From an uncultured Crocinitomix sp. (GTDB lineage Bacteria > Bacteroidota > Bacteroidia > Flavobacteriales_D > Crocinitomicaceae): a stretch of 59,606 nucleotides of DNA. Location of the stretch: NCBI GenBank assembly GCA_905478225.1, contig CAJQHR010000052.1, forward strand, positions 1 to 59,606, read 5' to 3'. Of this stretch, positions 19,005 through 28,105 are shown in pieces (within the stretch, counting starts at the first letter, position 1; each line of letters begins with the position of its first letter). Under the pieces are notes generated by a model. The model ran no database searches. It saw only the letters and a list, made by a program, of their open reading frames with translations, and had not been told where the DNA came from. The position numbers and the translations under genes were made by a program.

Positions 19005-20183
19005 TTTCTTAATGATTCTACTATAAAAACTTTTTCCTTGTTTATTCTGGAAGTGTAGGATATATGAACCAGATTCAATCGAACTGACATCAATTGGGTC
19101 GCCATTCCATTCCTGTTTGAAAATGATTTCGCCAGTTAGACTATGAATTGTGATATGACATGGGCCTAGTTCTGCAGTAAGTTGCAAATCACTTATTGTA
19201 GGGTTAGGATAAACAATAATTTCCTTTGGCGCTTCGCTTTCAATCCCCAATTCAGGCAATAAGCAATAATGCGTGGCAAATCCAGGAAAATAATGCAGCT
19301 CAATATATTGAATTAAAGATAAGGCCAAGCTATCCGCCAATTGGTTTCTTAGCGTCTCATCCCAGCGGACATCTGAATTAAACTCTAGCTGAATAGCATC
19401 CACCAAACCTCCATTTTTTGAACCATGTAAAACGGTATTATGACCTCCGTTAAAATAAGGTTCTTCATCTAAGGGAAAAGGAATCGCTGCACTTGGAACA
19501 GATGGAAACCCTTTTACTTGAAGCATTTCGCCTAAACTGTGTTCGCTTCTTATCATTTCTGAACACGTTAATTCGCCGCTATTATCTGTCACCAATTGTT
19601 TAATCGCCGTTTCATCAATCAAATCCGCTGTGTTCAATTCTTCATCACTTAATTGAAGTTCACTTCTTGTAAACAAATATCCTAATTCAATCCTTTCAAT
19701 ATCGTGCGCATGTCCATGCATATCAAGAAATAATCCTCTTCCATAATTTTCAATTATTGTAGCCTTAGCCGTGTCAATAAAGGCATGATAAGTATACCAT
19801 GACTCTTCCACATCAGTATTTCCATCCGCAGCTGTCTCAATAGAACGATTGGCATCAAACTTCTTTCTGTGTAAAAGGTTGATAACCGTGTAAGGATAGC
19901 AACCTGTGATATTATAAATCTCTTCTCGCAGCGCCATTGTTAATTCTTGGGTATAACTGTCCCTGGCATAAACGCATCCATCACAATCTCTATCTGGTAT
20001 AGAATCGGGTTCTATATAACCACCATGGGGAGAAGATAGTACAATGGGGATATTGCCCGGAAGATATTGTACATAATTATTTGAATCCAAATAACTTTCT
20101 CCAGATTCAAATCCTTGCGCCCTCGCAAATGAAGAATTCATAACAAGGACGACTCCTAATACAAAAGGCAGGATATACTTCAT
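19002..20183 (-). CDS. T9SS-secreted N-formylglutamate amidohydrolase-like protein
   Basis: A 393-residue protein. A signal peptide (1-22) is followed by a domain with SSPHGG, RDSYTQEL, NLLHRKKFDANR and LDMHGHAH, in the order found in the N-formylglutamate amidohydrolase/zinc-peptidase-like fold. Histidines and acidic residues in these motifs are probable metal ligands. The final ~70 residues form a type A T9SS sorting domain (VYPNPTISDLQL near the start, final FYSRIIKK). It is therefore probably exported across both membranes and attached to the surface or released. The substrate is unknown. It converges on gyrA and shares its terminator. Confidence 0.8.
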   Translation of the reverse strand: MKYILPFVLGVVLVMNSSFARAQGFESGESYLDSNNYVQYLPGNIPIVLSSPHGGYIEPDSIPDRDCDGCVYARDSYTQELTMALREEIYNITGCYPYTVINLLHRKKFDANRSIETAADGNTDVEESWYTYHAFIDTAKATIIENYGRGLFLDMHGHAHDIERIELGYLFTRSELQLSDEELNTADLIDETAIKQLVTDNSGELTCSEMIRSEHSLGEMLQVKGFPSVPSAAIPFPLDEEPYFNGGHNTVLHGSKNGGLVDAIQLEFNSDVRWDETLRNQLADSLALSLIQYIELHYFPGFATHYCLLPELGIESEAPKEIIVYPNPTISDLQLTAELGPCHITIHSLTGEIIFKQEWNGDPIDVSSIESGSYILHFQNKQGKSFYSRIIKK

Positions 20184-20286
20184 CTTGTCAAATTACAACT
20201 TATATCAGACTTCGTTTTCCGTTTAGTCAAAATTGAATACAAAATGTACAAAACTCGACGAGTTTTAATCAATACATCCTATGATC

Positions 20287-20318
20287 TTTGAAATTCTCAT
20301 TGTCTTTAAGTATTTTTG
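20287..20318 (+). promoter_or_regulatory. Bacteroidetes-type promoter for the TPR gene
   Basis: TTTG (20287-20290), a 20-nt spacer and TATTTTTG (20311-20318) match the sigma-ABfr consensus TTTG-N19-21-TAnnTTTG exactly. Initiation would be near 20325, about 60-75 nt before the start codon of the TPR protein. Confidence 0.7.
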
Positions 20319-20382
20319 CATTATGGCACAACTTTTGGATTGTGTCGTGTGGAATCGAAAGCGATTCTGCATCTATTAAAAA

Positions 20383-21612
20383 ATGATAAACAAAATAAAA
20401 ATGAAACAAATCGTATTTACGCTAAGTCTTGCCTTTATCGCGGCAACTGGGTTTAGCCAGAAAAGTAATGTTACAAATGCTGCATTAGCATACAAGTCTT
20501 ACGAAGGTAGCCTGATCGACCAAGATCAGGAACAAGCGGTTAAAGATATTCTGGAAGCAAAAGGATATATTGACAAAGCAGCTGTGCATGCCGACACGAA
20601 GGATGACGCTAAATGTTTAATGTATTTAGGTAAAATAAATATCGGTGTTGGTTTTGGATACGCAATGGATAGTTCGGCATTTACTGGAATTGACGTGGAG
20701 AAAACGTTTAAGGCAGGATTTGCAGCACTAAAACGCTCTAAAGAAGTAGATAAAAAAGAACGCTATGTTGATGATGTTAACGGTTACGCCAATTATTGGA
20801 GATCAATGATGGCAAACCAAGGAATTACGGCATATGGTGAACAACAATATGAGGTTGCCATGGCAGGACTTTTAGGAGCTGCTGAATATGGAGACGTAAT
20901 TGGTATTGAAGATTCAATGTATTTATTCTTTGGCGCTCAAGCGGCATTAATGGAGAAAGAATATGAAACTGCAGAGGAAGCATTTAAAAAATGTGTTGCA
21001 CTTAACTATAACACGGCTGAAAGTGTTGGATTCCTTTCAACAGCAATGAAGGAGCAAGGTAAAATGGAAGAAGCCGAGAAAGAATTGGCTGCTGCAGTTG
21101 CTTTATATCCAGACAACTTGGACATCTTAATTCAGGCCGTTAACTTCTATATCGATCAAGGTAAAAATGAAGAAGCTGAAAAATCGTTATCTGCTGCAAT
21201 TAAATTAGCACCGGATAATACAGCTTTAGTTTATACTTCAGGAATTATTTATGAAAAAATGGGACGTATGGAGGATGCGGAGACGGCTTATAACAAAACG
21301 TTAGAACTTGACCCTAAGCATACCAATGCAAAGTACTCATTAGGCGTTTTCTTTTTCAATAAAGGAGCAGATGCGAATAATGAAGCTAATACTTATGATT
21401 TCAACGATCCGCAATACAATGCGAAGTATGATGCTAAAATCAAGGAGTCAAAAGAACATTTTGCGAAATCAGTTGATTATCTAGAAAAAGCAGAGGTTGA
21501 AGAGCCAAAAGATGTTCAGGTTTTAGAAGCACTTAAATCTGCATATGGTAAAGCCGGAATGGTTGACAAATTCAAAGAAACAAAAGCAAAAATTGCTGCT
21601 TTAAAAGGATAA
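20383..21612 (+). CDS. Exported TPR-repeat protein
   Basis: A 409-residue protein. The signal peptide is clearest from the second Met (MKQIVFTLSLAF, start at 20401), which may be the true start. Several tetratricopeptide repeats are visible: YETAEEAFKKCVALN, KMEEAEKELAAAVALYP, KNEEAEKSLSAAIKLAP and RMEDAETAYNKTLELDP, covering about residues 190-320, with more degenerate helices on either side. TPRs form protein-interaction scaffolds, here probably in the periplasm. No catalytic domain is present. A good promoter precedes it and a strong terminator follows, so it looks monocistronic and well expressed. Confidence 0.85.
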   Translation: MINKIKMKQIVFTLSLAFIAATGFSQKSNVTNAALAYKSYEGSLIDQDQEQAVKDILEAKGYIDKAAVHADTKDDAKCLMYLGKINIGVGFGYAMDSSAFTGIDVEKTFKAGFAALKRSKEVDKKERYVDDVNGYANYWRSMMANQGITAYGEQQYEVAMAGLLGAAEYGDVIGIEDSMYLFFGAQAALMEKEYETAEEAFKKCVALNYNTAESVGFLSTAMKEQGKMEEAEKELAAAVALYPDNLDILIQAVNFYIDQGKNEEAEKSLSAAIKLAPDNTALVYTSGIIYEKMGRMEDAETAYNKTLELDPKHTNAKYSLGVFFFNKGADANNEANTYDFNDPQYNAKYDAKIKESKEHFAKSVDYLEKAEVEEPKDVQVLEALKSAYGKAGMVDKFKETKAKIAALKG

Positions 21613-21633
21613 TAATCAAATAGAACAACATTT

Positions 21634-21683
21634 AAATCCCTACCATGCATTTCGAGAACCTCAATGTACGGTAGGGATTTTTT
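21634..21683 (+). terminator. Terminator with shared 23-nt internal hairpin
   Basis: Outer arms AAATCCCTACC (21634-21644) and GGTAGGGATTT (21670-21680) pair perfectly, followed by a T-run. The loop (21646-21668) is itself a hairpin and is identical to the reverse complement of 13420-13442 in the clpC terminator. Confidence 0.85.
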
Positions 21684-21694
21684 ATTTTCAGTAC

Positions 21695-22225
21695 ATGCTA
21701 AGAATCCAACTCGCAAACGAAACCAACGTAACGCTTGAAAACCGCAAACAATTGCATGAAATATTGCGCATTGCTTATGCTTTAACTGAGATAGAAGTGT
21801 GGGGAGAAAATTACGTTCGTATTACCTTTGAGGAATATAATGAACTCATTGATAAGGGAGAAATTTTAATTGCTTATTTGGAAAACCAAGTGGTTGGCGG
21901 CATTCACTTTTATGAGCGTAAAAAAGGCTTGTACAGTTTTAGTTTACTCTGTGCTGACTTTGATAAAAGCGGCTTAGGAATTGGCAGGGCATTGGTTGAT
22001 TGGGTTGAAGCAGAAGCTTTGAAAAACGAAGCAACCGCAATTCAACTAGAAATTTTACGACCAAAAGGAATTGAGGTACCGTTTAAAAAACAAATTAGTG
22101 ATTGGTATCAGCGCATGGGATACAATTATACTGGTTCTCAAAACTTTGCTGAAGTGAAACCTGTTAAGGCGAGAAACCTAATAAATCCAAGTGATTTTGA
22201 TTATTACCTTAAAACCTTGTCGTAA
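21695..22225 (+). CDS. GNAT-family N-acetyltransferase
   Basis: A 176-residue protein with the GNAT order of strands and helices. The acetyl-CoA-binding loop lies around DKSGLGIGRALVDWVEAEA (residues ~89-107), matching the Q/RxxGxG/A signature with K-S-G-L-G-I-G. A final strand contains YQRMGYNYTG. The acceptor substrate cannot be predicted. It starts a few nucleotides after the preceding terminator and converges on the pseudouridine synthase gene, overlapping its 3' end by 17 nt. Confidence 0.8.
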   Translation: MLRIQLANETNVTLENRKQLHEILRIAYALTEIEVWGENYVRITFEEYNELIDKGEILIAYLENQVVGGIHFYERKKGLYSFSLLCADFDKSGLGIGRALVDWVEAEALKNEATAIQLEILRPKGIEVPFKKQISDWYQRMGYNYTGSQNFAEVKPVKARNLINPSDFDYYLKTLS

Positions 22226-22907
22226 AACCAAGTTTCTCTAGCGCTAAATTCCACGCTACCGAAGGGGAAGCTTGAAATTGAATAAACTCACCAGTTTTAG
22301 GATGCTCCACGGCAAGTTGGTAAGCGTGTAAAAACATCAAATCAAAACCCAACTCCTCTTTAAACATCTTATTATGATGACGATTTCCATATTTATGATC
22401 GCCAATTATGGGATGACTGATTTTATTTGCATGGATGCGTAATTGATGCATACGACCAGTCTCTGGGTAGAATTCGACCAAACTATAGCGACTTTTGTCA
22501 TAAGGTTGAACAGCAATATCCACCTCAATAGATTCAAACTTTTCGTAATGTGTTTTCGCTTCCTTATACTTTCCGTTTTCAGGATTTTTCACTGGAGTTT
22601 CAATTATACCTTCCTCAGCAACAAATCCGCGCAATAAGGCGATATACGTTTTTTTAATTGTTTGATTTTCAAATTGCTTTTGTAGTTGCCCTGCCATTTC
22701 TGAAGATTTGGCTAAGACAATGATTCCTGAGGTTTTATAATCTAGACGGTGAGCAGGATACAGCTTTGTATTCACCTGTTCCTTTAAACGATCTATTAAT
22801 GATGGTTCTTTGATATTTCGAGCATAATATGACGCATGTACCAATAGGTTATTGGGCTTGTTTACTACGATTAATGATTCATCCTCGAAAACCACTTCTA
22901 TATTCAT
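22209..22907 (-). CDS. RluA-family pseudouridine synthase
   Basis: A 232-residue enzyme converting uridine to pseudouridine in rRNA or tRNA. The catalytic motif HRLDYKTSGIIVLAKS contains the active Asp (D56). Later motifs typical of the family are YPETGRMHQLRIH and HPIIGDHKYG. It lacks an N-terminal S4 domain, so it resembles the shorter, TruC/RluA-like proteins; the target site cannot be assigned. It is divergent from the dihydrouridine synthase gene downstream on the map, with about 87 nt between starts. Confidence 0.9.
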   Translation of the reverse strand: MNIEVVFEDESLIVVNKPNNLLVHASYYARNIKEPSLIDRLKEQVNTKLYPAHRLDYKTSGIIVLAKSSEMAGQLQKQFENQTIKKTYIALLRGFVAEEGIIETPVKNPENGKYKEAKTHYEKFESIEVDIAVQPYDKSRYSLVEFYPETGRMHQLRIHANKISHPIIGDHKYGNRHHNKMFKEELGFDLMFLHAYQLAVEHPKTGEFIQFQASPSVAWNLALEKLGFTTRF

Positions 22908-22994
22908 GCGTCAAAATTAAAGTTTTTGTTCTATTTCAGACCGAAAACCATTAAGGATGACTTATTTTTGAGCTTTGCTAATAAATTCAATTGA

Positions 22995-23951
22995 ATGTCA
23001 ACTGTCTTGCTTTCTTCACCATTGCAAAGTTTTACCGAATTCCGGTTTAGAAATGCTTTAGATAAATATTTCGGAGGAATTGACACTTATTACGCACCTT
23101 ATATTCGTTTAAACGGTAAAATGGTCATAAAACCAAATTACGAACGTGACTTATTGCCTAAAAACAATACCGTTAAAGAGTTAATTCCACAAGTAATGAC
23201 CAATGACGCAGATGAATTTTTATTCGTTGTTAAATATGTGCAAAGCCTAGGATATAATGAACTCAATTGGAATTTAGGCTGTCCTTATCCTATGGTGACG
23301 AAGCGTTGCATGGGATCAGGATTGATTAATGATCCAGCCCGAATTGATGCTGTGTTGGAGCGTGTGCATAATGAATCAGACATCATAGTCTCCATGAAAA
23401 TGCGAATGGGCTATGACGAACCAACTGAGATCTTAGATGTTTTGCCTGTTCTGGATAAATATCCAATTAAAAACATAGCCATTCATGCCCGAATTGGCAA
23501 ACAATTATACAAAGGAGGAGTAGACCTTGAATCCTTCACGAATTGTTTTAATACTCGCCATAAAATCTACTATAATGGCGACATTACATCTGTTGAAAGC
23601 TTTCGGACCATGCAAGAAAAATTTCCACAAGTGGATCATTGGATGATTGGGCGTGGATTAATTACAGACCCATTTTTGCCTTCAATGATTAGAGCGAATA
23701 CCGCCGAATATCCTGAAGATCGAGAAGAACGTTTTCAAAAATTCATTGACACACTTTTTGAAGGATACGCCAGCGCATTATCCGGCAAAAGCCACGTGCT
23801 TACCAAAATGACATCCTTTTGGGAATATTTTTCCCATACATTTCCAAATCCGCATAAAACGTTCAAGAAAATTAAAAAAGCAAAAAGCATTGAGGCATAT
23901 CACGAAGCTGTGGAAATAATAATGGGAGAGGGGTTCGGTACTAGTCTTTAG
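22995..23951 (+). CDS. tRNA-dihydrouridine synthase
   Basis: A 318-residue FMN enzyme of the Dus family that reduces uridines in tRNA D-loops. The active-site segment NWNLGCPYPMVTKRCMGSGL includes the conserved Cys of the GCP motif. Further family marks are the FMN/RNA-binding SMKMRMGYD, the AIHARIGKQLYKG segment, NGDITS and WMIGRGLITDPFLP. Length fits DusB/DusC-type proteins. Its pairing beside a pseudouridine synthase makes this a small RNA-modification cluster, though the two genes are divergent. Confidence 0.9.
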   Translation: MSTVLLSSPLQSFTEFRFRNALDKYFGGIDTYYAPYIRLNGKMVIKPNYERDLLPKNNTVKELIPQVMTNDADEFLFVVKYVQSLGYNELNWNLGCPYPMVTKRCMGSGLINDPARIDAVLERVHNESDIIVSMKMRMGYDEPTEILDVLPVLDKYPIKNIAIHARIGKQLYKGGVDLESFTNCFNTRHKIYYNGDITSVESFRTMQEKFPQVDHWMIGRGLITDPFLPSMIRANTAEYPEDREERFQKFIDTLFEGYASALSGKSHVLTKMTSFWEYFSHTFPNPHKTFKKIKKAKSIEAYHEAVEIIMGEGFGTSL

Positions 23952-23998
23952 TCACTAGTATTGAGTATTGAGTCATTAGTACTTTGTTTTTTTTGGTT
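23938..23998 (+). terminator. Possible terminator after the dus gene
   Basis: A GTACTA/TAGTAC pair (near 23938 and 23978) separated by AT-rich sequence containing short TATTGAG repeats is followed by a T8 run (23988-23995 region). The stem is imperfect and the loop long, so confidence is modest. Confidence 0.35.
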
Positions 23999-24003
23999 TT
24001 AAA

Positions 24004-24510
24004 CTAGAGTTTGGTAAATAAAATTTCATTATCCAAATTCGTATAAAGCTGTAGTTGTTGATCTGTAAATCCTATTCGATACATATTTACGCGGAAGCTT
24101 CTTTCCCTAGCGGTCCCCAATGCACTATTGATTAGTAAAACAATGTCCCAACGTGTCTTTAAAAAGTCATTTTGCAAATTGATCAAACATTCCATTTGAT
24201 CTTGATAGAGTTTTATATATTCAGGCGATTCTTTAATTGATCTTTCGTAACTCATGATTAACTTTTCATATTTCTGATTTAGTAGACTATCAGACACAAG
24301 AAAACATTCATAAGAACAAACATTAATGTCAGTTGTGGTATCCGCAGTATCTAAACAGGGGAGTTCCCAAAGCTTTTTCTGAATTGTATCTTCCGAATTT
24401 ATGTAAACTGTATCCGTGTGGTAAATATGTTCGACAATAGTTTCTGGAGGGATGGTATTGCTTATGCAGCTAACTAATGAGCAGATTAAAAGAATAGGAA
24501 AGATTTTCAT
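24004..24510 (-). CDS. Lipoprotein with LprI/DUF1311-like domain
   Basis: A 168-residue protein with a lipoprotein signal peptide: the lipobox LVSC places the lipidated Cys at residue 15. The mature part contains CSYECFLVSDSLLNQKYEKL followed by a helix (YIKLYQDQMECL). This resembles the cysteine-containing DUF1311/LprI domain, known in some proteins as a lysozyme inhibitor. The match is partial (spacing of the later cysteines differs), so the domain call is tentative. It would sit in the periplasm or on the outer membrane. Confidence 0.6.
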   Translation of the reverse strand: MKIFPILLICSLVSCISNTIPPETIVEHIYHTDTVYINSEDTIQKKLWELPCLDTADTTTDINVCSYECFLVSDSLLNQKYEKLIMSYERSIKESPEYIKLYQDQMECLINLQNDFLKTRWDIVLLINSALGTARERSFRVNMYRIGFTDQQLQLYTNLDNEILFTKL

Positions 24511-24811
24511 AATCCCAATTTATTCAGATGTAAGCCAAAAGTCATAAAACATTAAGCAATTCCGCCTAGTTTTTATTATCCGTCTAATTATGATAGAAAT
24601 ATGATGTTTGGAATTTGATAACCTCCACAATGTTTCAGTTATTGAAATGTACGGTGTTATGTTTTATGTGTTATGTGTTTGGGATTTGGGATTTGGGATT
24701 TGTGATTTAAAAAAGTGCTTTTATAAAACAAAAAAAGGAGGTCCAAAATTGAACCTCCTTGACATTAATTAAAATTTCTTTTGCCTTTTGCCTATCTGCC
24801 TAATTCAGAAC
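24511..24811. other. Intergenic region with short tandem repeats
   Basis: About 300 nt. It holds TTATGTG-like repeats followed by four 7-bp units (GGGATTT three times, GTGATTT once, 24681-24708), and then the terminator of the FG-GAP gene. No ORF or RNA is recognised. Confidence 0.5.
24731..24760 (-). terminator. Terminator of the FG-GAP/CUB gene
   Basis: AAGGAGGT (24735-24742) pairs with ACCTCCTT (24753-24760). On the minus strand the stem is followed by a T-rich run (the A7 at 24728-24736 on the plus strand). It lies about 50 nt past the stop of the minus-strand gene. Confidence 0.75.
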
Positions 24812-27800
24812 CTATTGTATAACAAATCGTTGATACGCTATTTTTCCATTATTAGTGATTTTCGCAATATAAATGCCGCGTGCAACATTTGGTAGGCTAA
24901 TTTCATTTGAACTGCCCGTAAATAAAGCCGTGTAGACAACTTGGCCTAACTCGTTAATGATTTCCAGATTCGAGTAACCTGATTGTTGATTCTGAGAAAT
25001 TGTGAATGTTCCAGTATTCGGGTTTGGATAGATTGAAACATTGCCATCAAATAACAATTCATCTACACCAGAATCATCAATCTCGTCGCTACAAGTCCAA
25101 TCAATTTCAAATCCTTCATGAACAAGTATGTCATCCGAATGGAAAACAACTGTCACGGCTCCTCCAGTAGAGGTAAGCGTTGCAGGTGGTAAGTTATCAT
25201 TACAAAATTGCCCTAGAGAAGGCTCAGTGTCATCAGCTCCATCAAAAACCTCTAACCAATCATATGAACAATCCACTTCGCCTTCAACGTCAAAATCAAC
25301 AAAAGTCAATTCTACTGATGTTGCATCTGTTGGTGCAATGGTAATTTGTGAATCTTCTGATATACCATATTCACCTAAAGATCCGCCGCTATCAAATAAA
25401 GTTCCTTCACAATCAATTTGGGTTGGACCAATTCCATCAGTTGGCATTGTTAATTCATCTCCTGGATCATCAATCTCACATTCCCAGAATACTTCGAAGC
25501 CACTTAATGCATCAGCCGCATCAGAATGGAAAACTATTGTTACCGAACCGCCAGTAGAAGAAAGTATAGCTGGAGGTGGATTGTCATTACAATAAATACC
25601 TAATAATGGATCAGTCAAATCATCTCCGTCATAAACGGCCATCCAATCCAACACACAATCAGTACCACCGTCAACATTAAATTCAGCAAAATCTAAATGA
25701 ACCACAGATGCTCCGGTTGGAGAAATCGTTATTTGAGAATCTTCACTGTCCGTATAATCACCACCTGATCCACCGCTATCAAATAAAGTTCCTTCACAAT
25801 CAATTTGGGTTGGACCAGTTCCATCAGTTGGCATAGTTAATTCATCTCCTGGATCATCAATCTCACATTCCCAGAATACTTCGAAACCACTTAGTACATC
25901 AGCCGCATCAGAATGGAAAACTATTGTTACCGAACCGCCGGTAGAAGAAAGTATAGCTGGAGGTGGATTGTCATTACAATAAATACCCAATAATGGATCA
26001 GCCAAATCATCTCCGTCATAAACGGCCATCCAATCCAAAATACAATCGGTACCACCGTCAACATTAAATTCAGCAAAATCTAAATGAACCACAGATGCTC
26101 CAGTTGGAGAAATCGTTATTTGAGAATCTTCACTGTCCGTATAATCACCGCCTGATCCACCGCTATCTAATAAACGTCCTTCACAAGATGTTTGAGTAGG
26201 AGCAGTGCCATCTGTTGGCAAAATTACGGCATCACCATCATCTCCATAAATAAAGCAGTCAGAAGTATCAATACAACCCGTTTCGTTTTCAACAATTACT
26301 AAGTACATACCATCAACTTCCGGTTCGTAGGTGAAAAACGGTTCAAATGGGATTATTTCAAATGGATCGCAAAATGCCCATTGGAAATAAATTCCGCCTT
26401 CAGCTGTAGCCTCTAATACACCGCCTCCTGCATCTATAATTTCATTATCTGGAATTCCGTCCAATACAATTAAATTTGTTTCAACGATACTATCACATCC
26501 GGCATCTGTAGCAAAAACATCCGTATAAGTTCCTGTTTCGTCATATTCAGAATCACCAACTTCGTAAACTTCACCGGCACAAATTTCTACGGTAGAAACA
26601 AATGGATCGTCCGTAATAACAGTTAAATATGTAGTCACAATACTATCACATCCGTCAACAGATGTAAAGGTATTGCTATACGTTCCAGTTTCATCATAAA
26701 CATCACCGTCTACCACAAAAGTCTCTCCCTCACAAATACTTGGTGATTGTGAAGAGAAGACAGTAGGGCAGGCTTCGTCTTCCAAATCTTTAAAGAAATA
26801 AGCGGCTCCGGCATCTTCAAAATATTCATCTCCTTCTGCGTTATAATCTTGTTGGAAAGCACCTACTAGTATTATTCTATCTGAAATAGAAATAGAAATT
26901 CCCATTTGATCTTCAATTGCACGATCGGAAAGGTCAATTTTATCATATTGGGCATAGGTATCACCAACCAATTTATAGATATAGCATGAACCGGCATTTT
27001 CCAAATCATTGTCTGTCGTTTTATCGTGATTGTCTTGATGCGCTCCGGCTACAATATAATTGTCGTCAACCGATACGCTAATTCCAACATGATCTCCTGC
27101 ACTTCGGTCAGCTGCAACTAATTTTTGTAAGAAAGTCCATTCACCAGGACCAGTTCTTGTAAATACAGCGACACCCCCAGCATTTTTTCTATAATTATCT
27201 CCAAATTCATCTGTATCCTCAGTAGATGCGCCCAAAGCGCATGTTGTTCCGTCTATAGAAACTGGTGCAGCTCGGTCTAACCAAGAAATTCCAGGAAAAG
27301 TCAATTGATCAACTTCATCCCAATCACCACCTTCACGTTCAAACATATAAGCTTTAGATGCAAATGGCCCACCAACAATAAGGTAATCGTTCCAAATGCC
27401 AACTGATTCACCAAAGCGATCGTTCCAATCTTCATGCTCTGGGGCAAATTCAAACCCAGGACTTCTATCTGAAGCTACAATCTTTTGAGTTTCGGTCCAT
27501 TCACCGTCAACATCACGATCAAATACATAAGCAGAGCCTGCGTGGTACATATAACCGAGTCCGTCTTCATCTTTATCATCATTATGCGCTCCAACAACAA
27601 CTGTTGTTCCGTGCACGGCTACTGACCAACCAAATTCGTCACCAGCTGCTCGATCTGTAGGGACTAGTTTTTGTACTTCAACCCAAATGCCGTCATCACC
27701 ACGTTCAAAAACATAAGCTGAACCCGCTTTTGACAGGTTATCCTCTCCATCTGCATCATCATCTTCACCATATGCACCGACAACTACTGTTTCACCATCA

Positions 27801-28105
27801 ATTGCTACAGACCAACCAAAACGGTCATAATTCTCTTGATCCGAATTGAAAAGTTTCTGAACAAAGGTCCATTCATCTTCTCCCGTGTTTTGATAGATAT
27901 GTGCCGATCCCATATTTGGGCTTGCACCATAATCATCTGCATATGCACCGACAATAGCAAATTCACCACTAATATCAACAGACCATCCGTACCGATCTTC
28001 GGTATCCCGATCTTCGGCAGTTATTTTTAGAAATTCTAGGATGGGTTGAGAGAAACCCGTCGTTGCTAGTAATAGCACGATAATAAAGAGGAGATTTTTT
28101 TTCAT
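24812..28105 (-). CDS. Large T9SS-secreted FG-GAP / CUB-like repeat protein
   Basis: A 1097-residue protein. Signal peptide at 1-19. About seven FG-GAP-like blades follow (DRYGWSVDI, DRFGWSVAI, DEFGWSVAV, DRFGESVGI, DHVGISVSV, DQMGISISI), roughly residues 25-450, probably a beta-propeller. Two short CDSIV-containing repeats (~465-560) come next, then three CUB-like domains (~630-1015) with paired cysteines (DCEGTLFDSGG, FEVFWECE). A type A T9SS sorting domain (IYPNPNTGTFTI and final IAYQRFVIQ) ends it. Likely a large surface or released adhesive or binding protein. Two of the three CUB units are almost identical (see repeat). A terminator follows. Confidence 0.9.
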   Translation of the reverse strand: MKKNLLFIIVLLLATTGFSQPILEFLKITAEDRDTEDRYGWSVDISGEFAIVGAYADDYGASPNMGSAHIYQNTGEDEWTFVQKLFNSDQENYDRFGWSVAIDGETVVVGAYGEDDDADGEDNLSKAGSAYVFERGDDGIWVEVQKLVPTDRAAGDEFGWSVAVHGTTVVVGAHNDDKDEDGLGYMYHAGSAYVFDRDVDGEWTETQKIVASDRSPGFEFAPEHEDWNDRFGESVGIWNDYLIVGGPFASKAYMFEREGGDWDEVDQLTFPGISWLDRAAPVSIDGTTCALGASTEDTDEFGDNYRKNAGGVAVFTRTGPGEWTFLQKLVAADRSAGDHVGISVSVDDNYIVAGAHQDNHDKTTDNDLENAGSCYIYKLVGDTYAQYDKIDLSDRAIEDQMGISISISDRIILVGAFQQDYNAEGDEYFEDAGAAYFFKDLEDEACPTVFSSQSPSICEGETFVVDGDVYDETGTYSNTFTSVDGCDSIVTTYLTVITDDPFVSTVEICAGEVYEVGDSEYDETGTYTDVFATDAGCDSIVETNLIVLDGIPDNEIIDAGGGVLEATAEGGIYFQWAFCDPFEIIPFEPFFTYEPEVDGMYLVIVENETGCIDTSDCFIYGDDGDAVILPTDGTAPTQTSCEGRLLDSGGSGGDYTDSEDSQITISPTGASVVHLDFAEFNVDGGTDCILDWMAVYDGDDLADPLLGIYCNDNPPPAILSSTGGSVTIVFHSDAADVLSGFEVFWECEIDDPGDELTMPTDGTGPTQIDCEGTLFDSGGSGGDYTDSEDSQITISPTGASVVHLDFAEFNVDGGTDCVLDWMAVYDGDDLTDPLLGIYCNDNPPPAILSSTGGSVTIVFHSDAADALSGFEVFWECEIDDPGDELTMPTDGIGPTQIDCEGTLFDSGGSLGEYGISEDSQITIAPTDATSVELTFVDFDVEGEVDCSYDWLEVFDGADDTEPSLGQFCNDNLPPATLTSTGGAVTVVFHSDDILVHEGFEIDWTCSDEIDDSGVDELLFDGNVSIYPNPNTGTFTISQNQQSGYSNLEIINELGQVVYTALFTGSSNEISLPNVARGIYIAKITNNGKIAYQRFVIQ
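25054..26214 (-). repeat. Three tandem 387-bp CUB-domain repeats
   Basis: The units are 25828-26214, 25441-25827 and about 25054-25440, each 129 codons long. The first two in reading order are nearly identical at DNA level and differ by scattered single bases; the third is clearly diverged. This indicates a recent in-frame duplication of one domain within the secreted protein gene. Confidence 0.85.
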
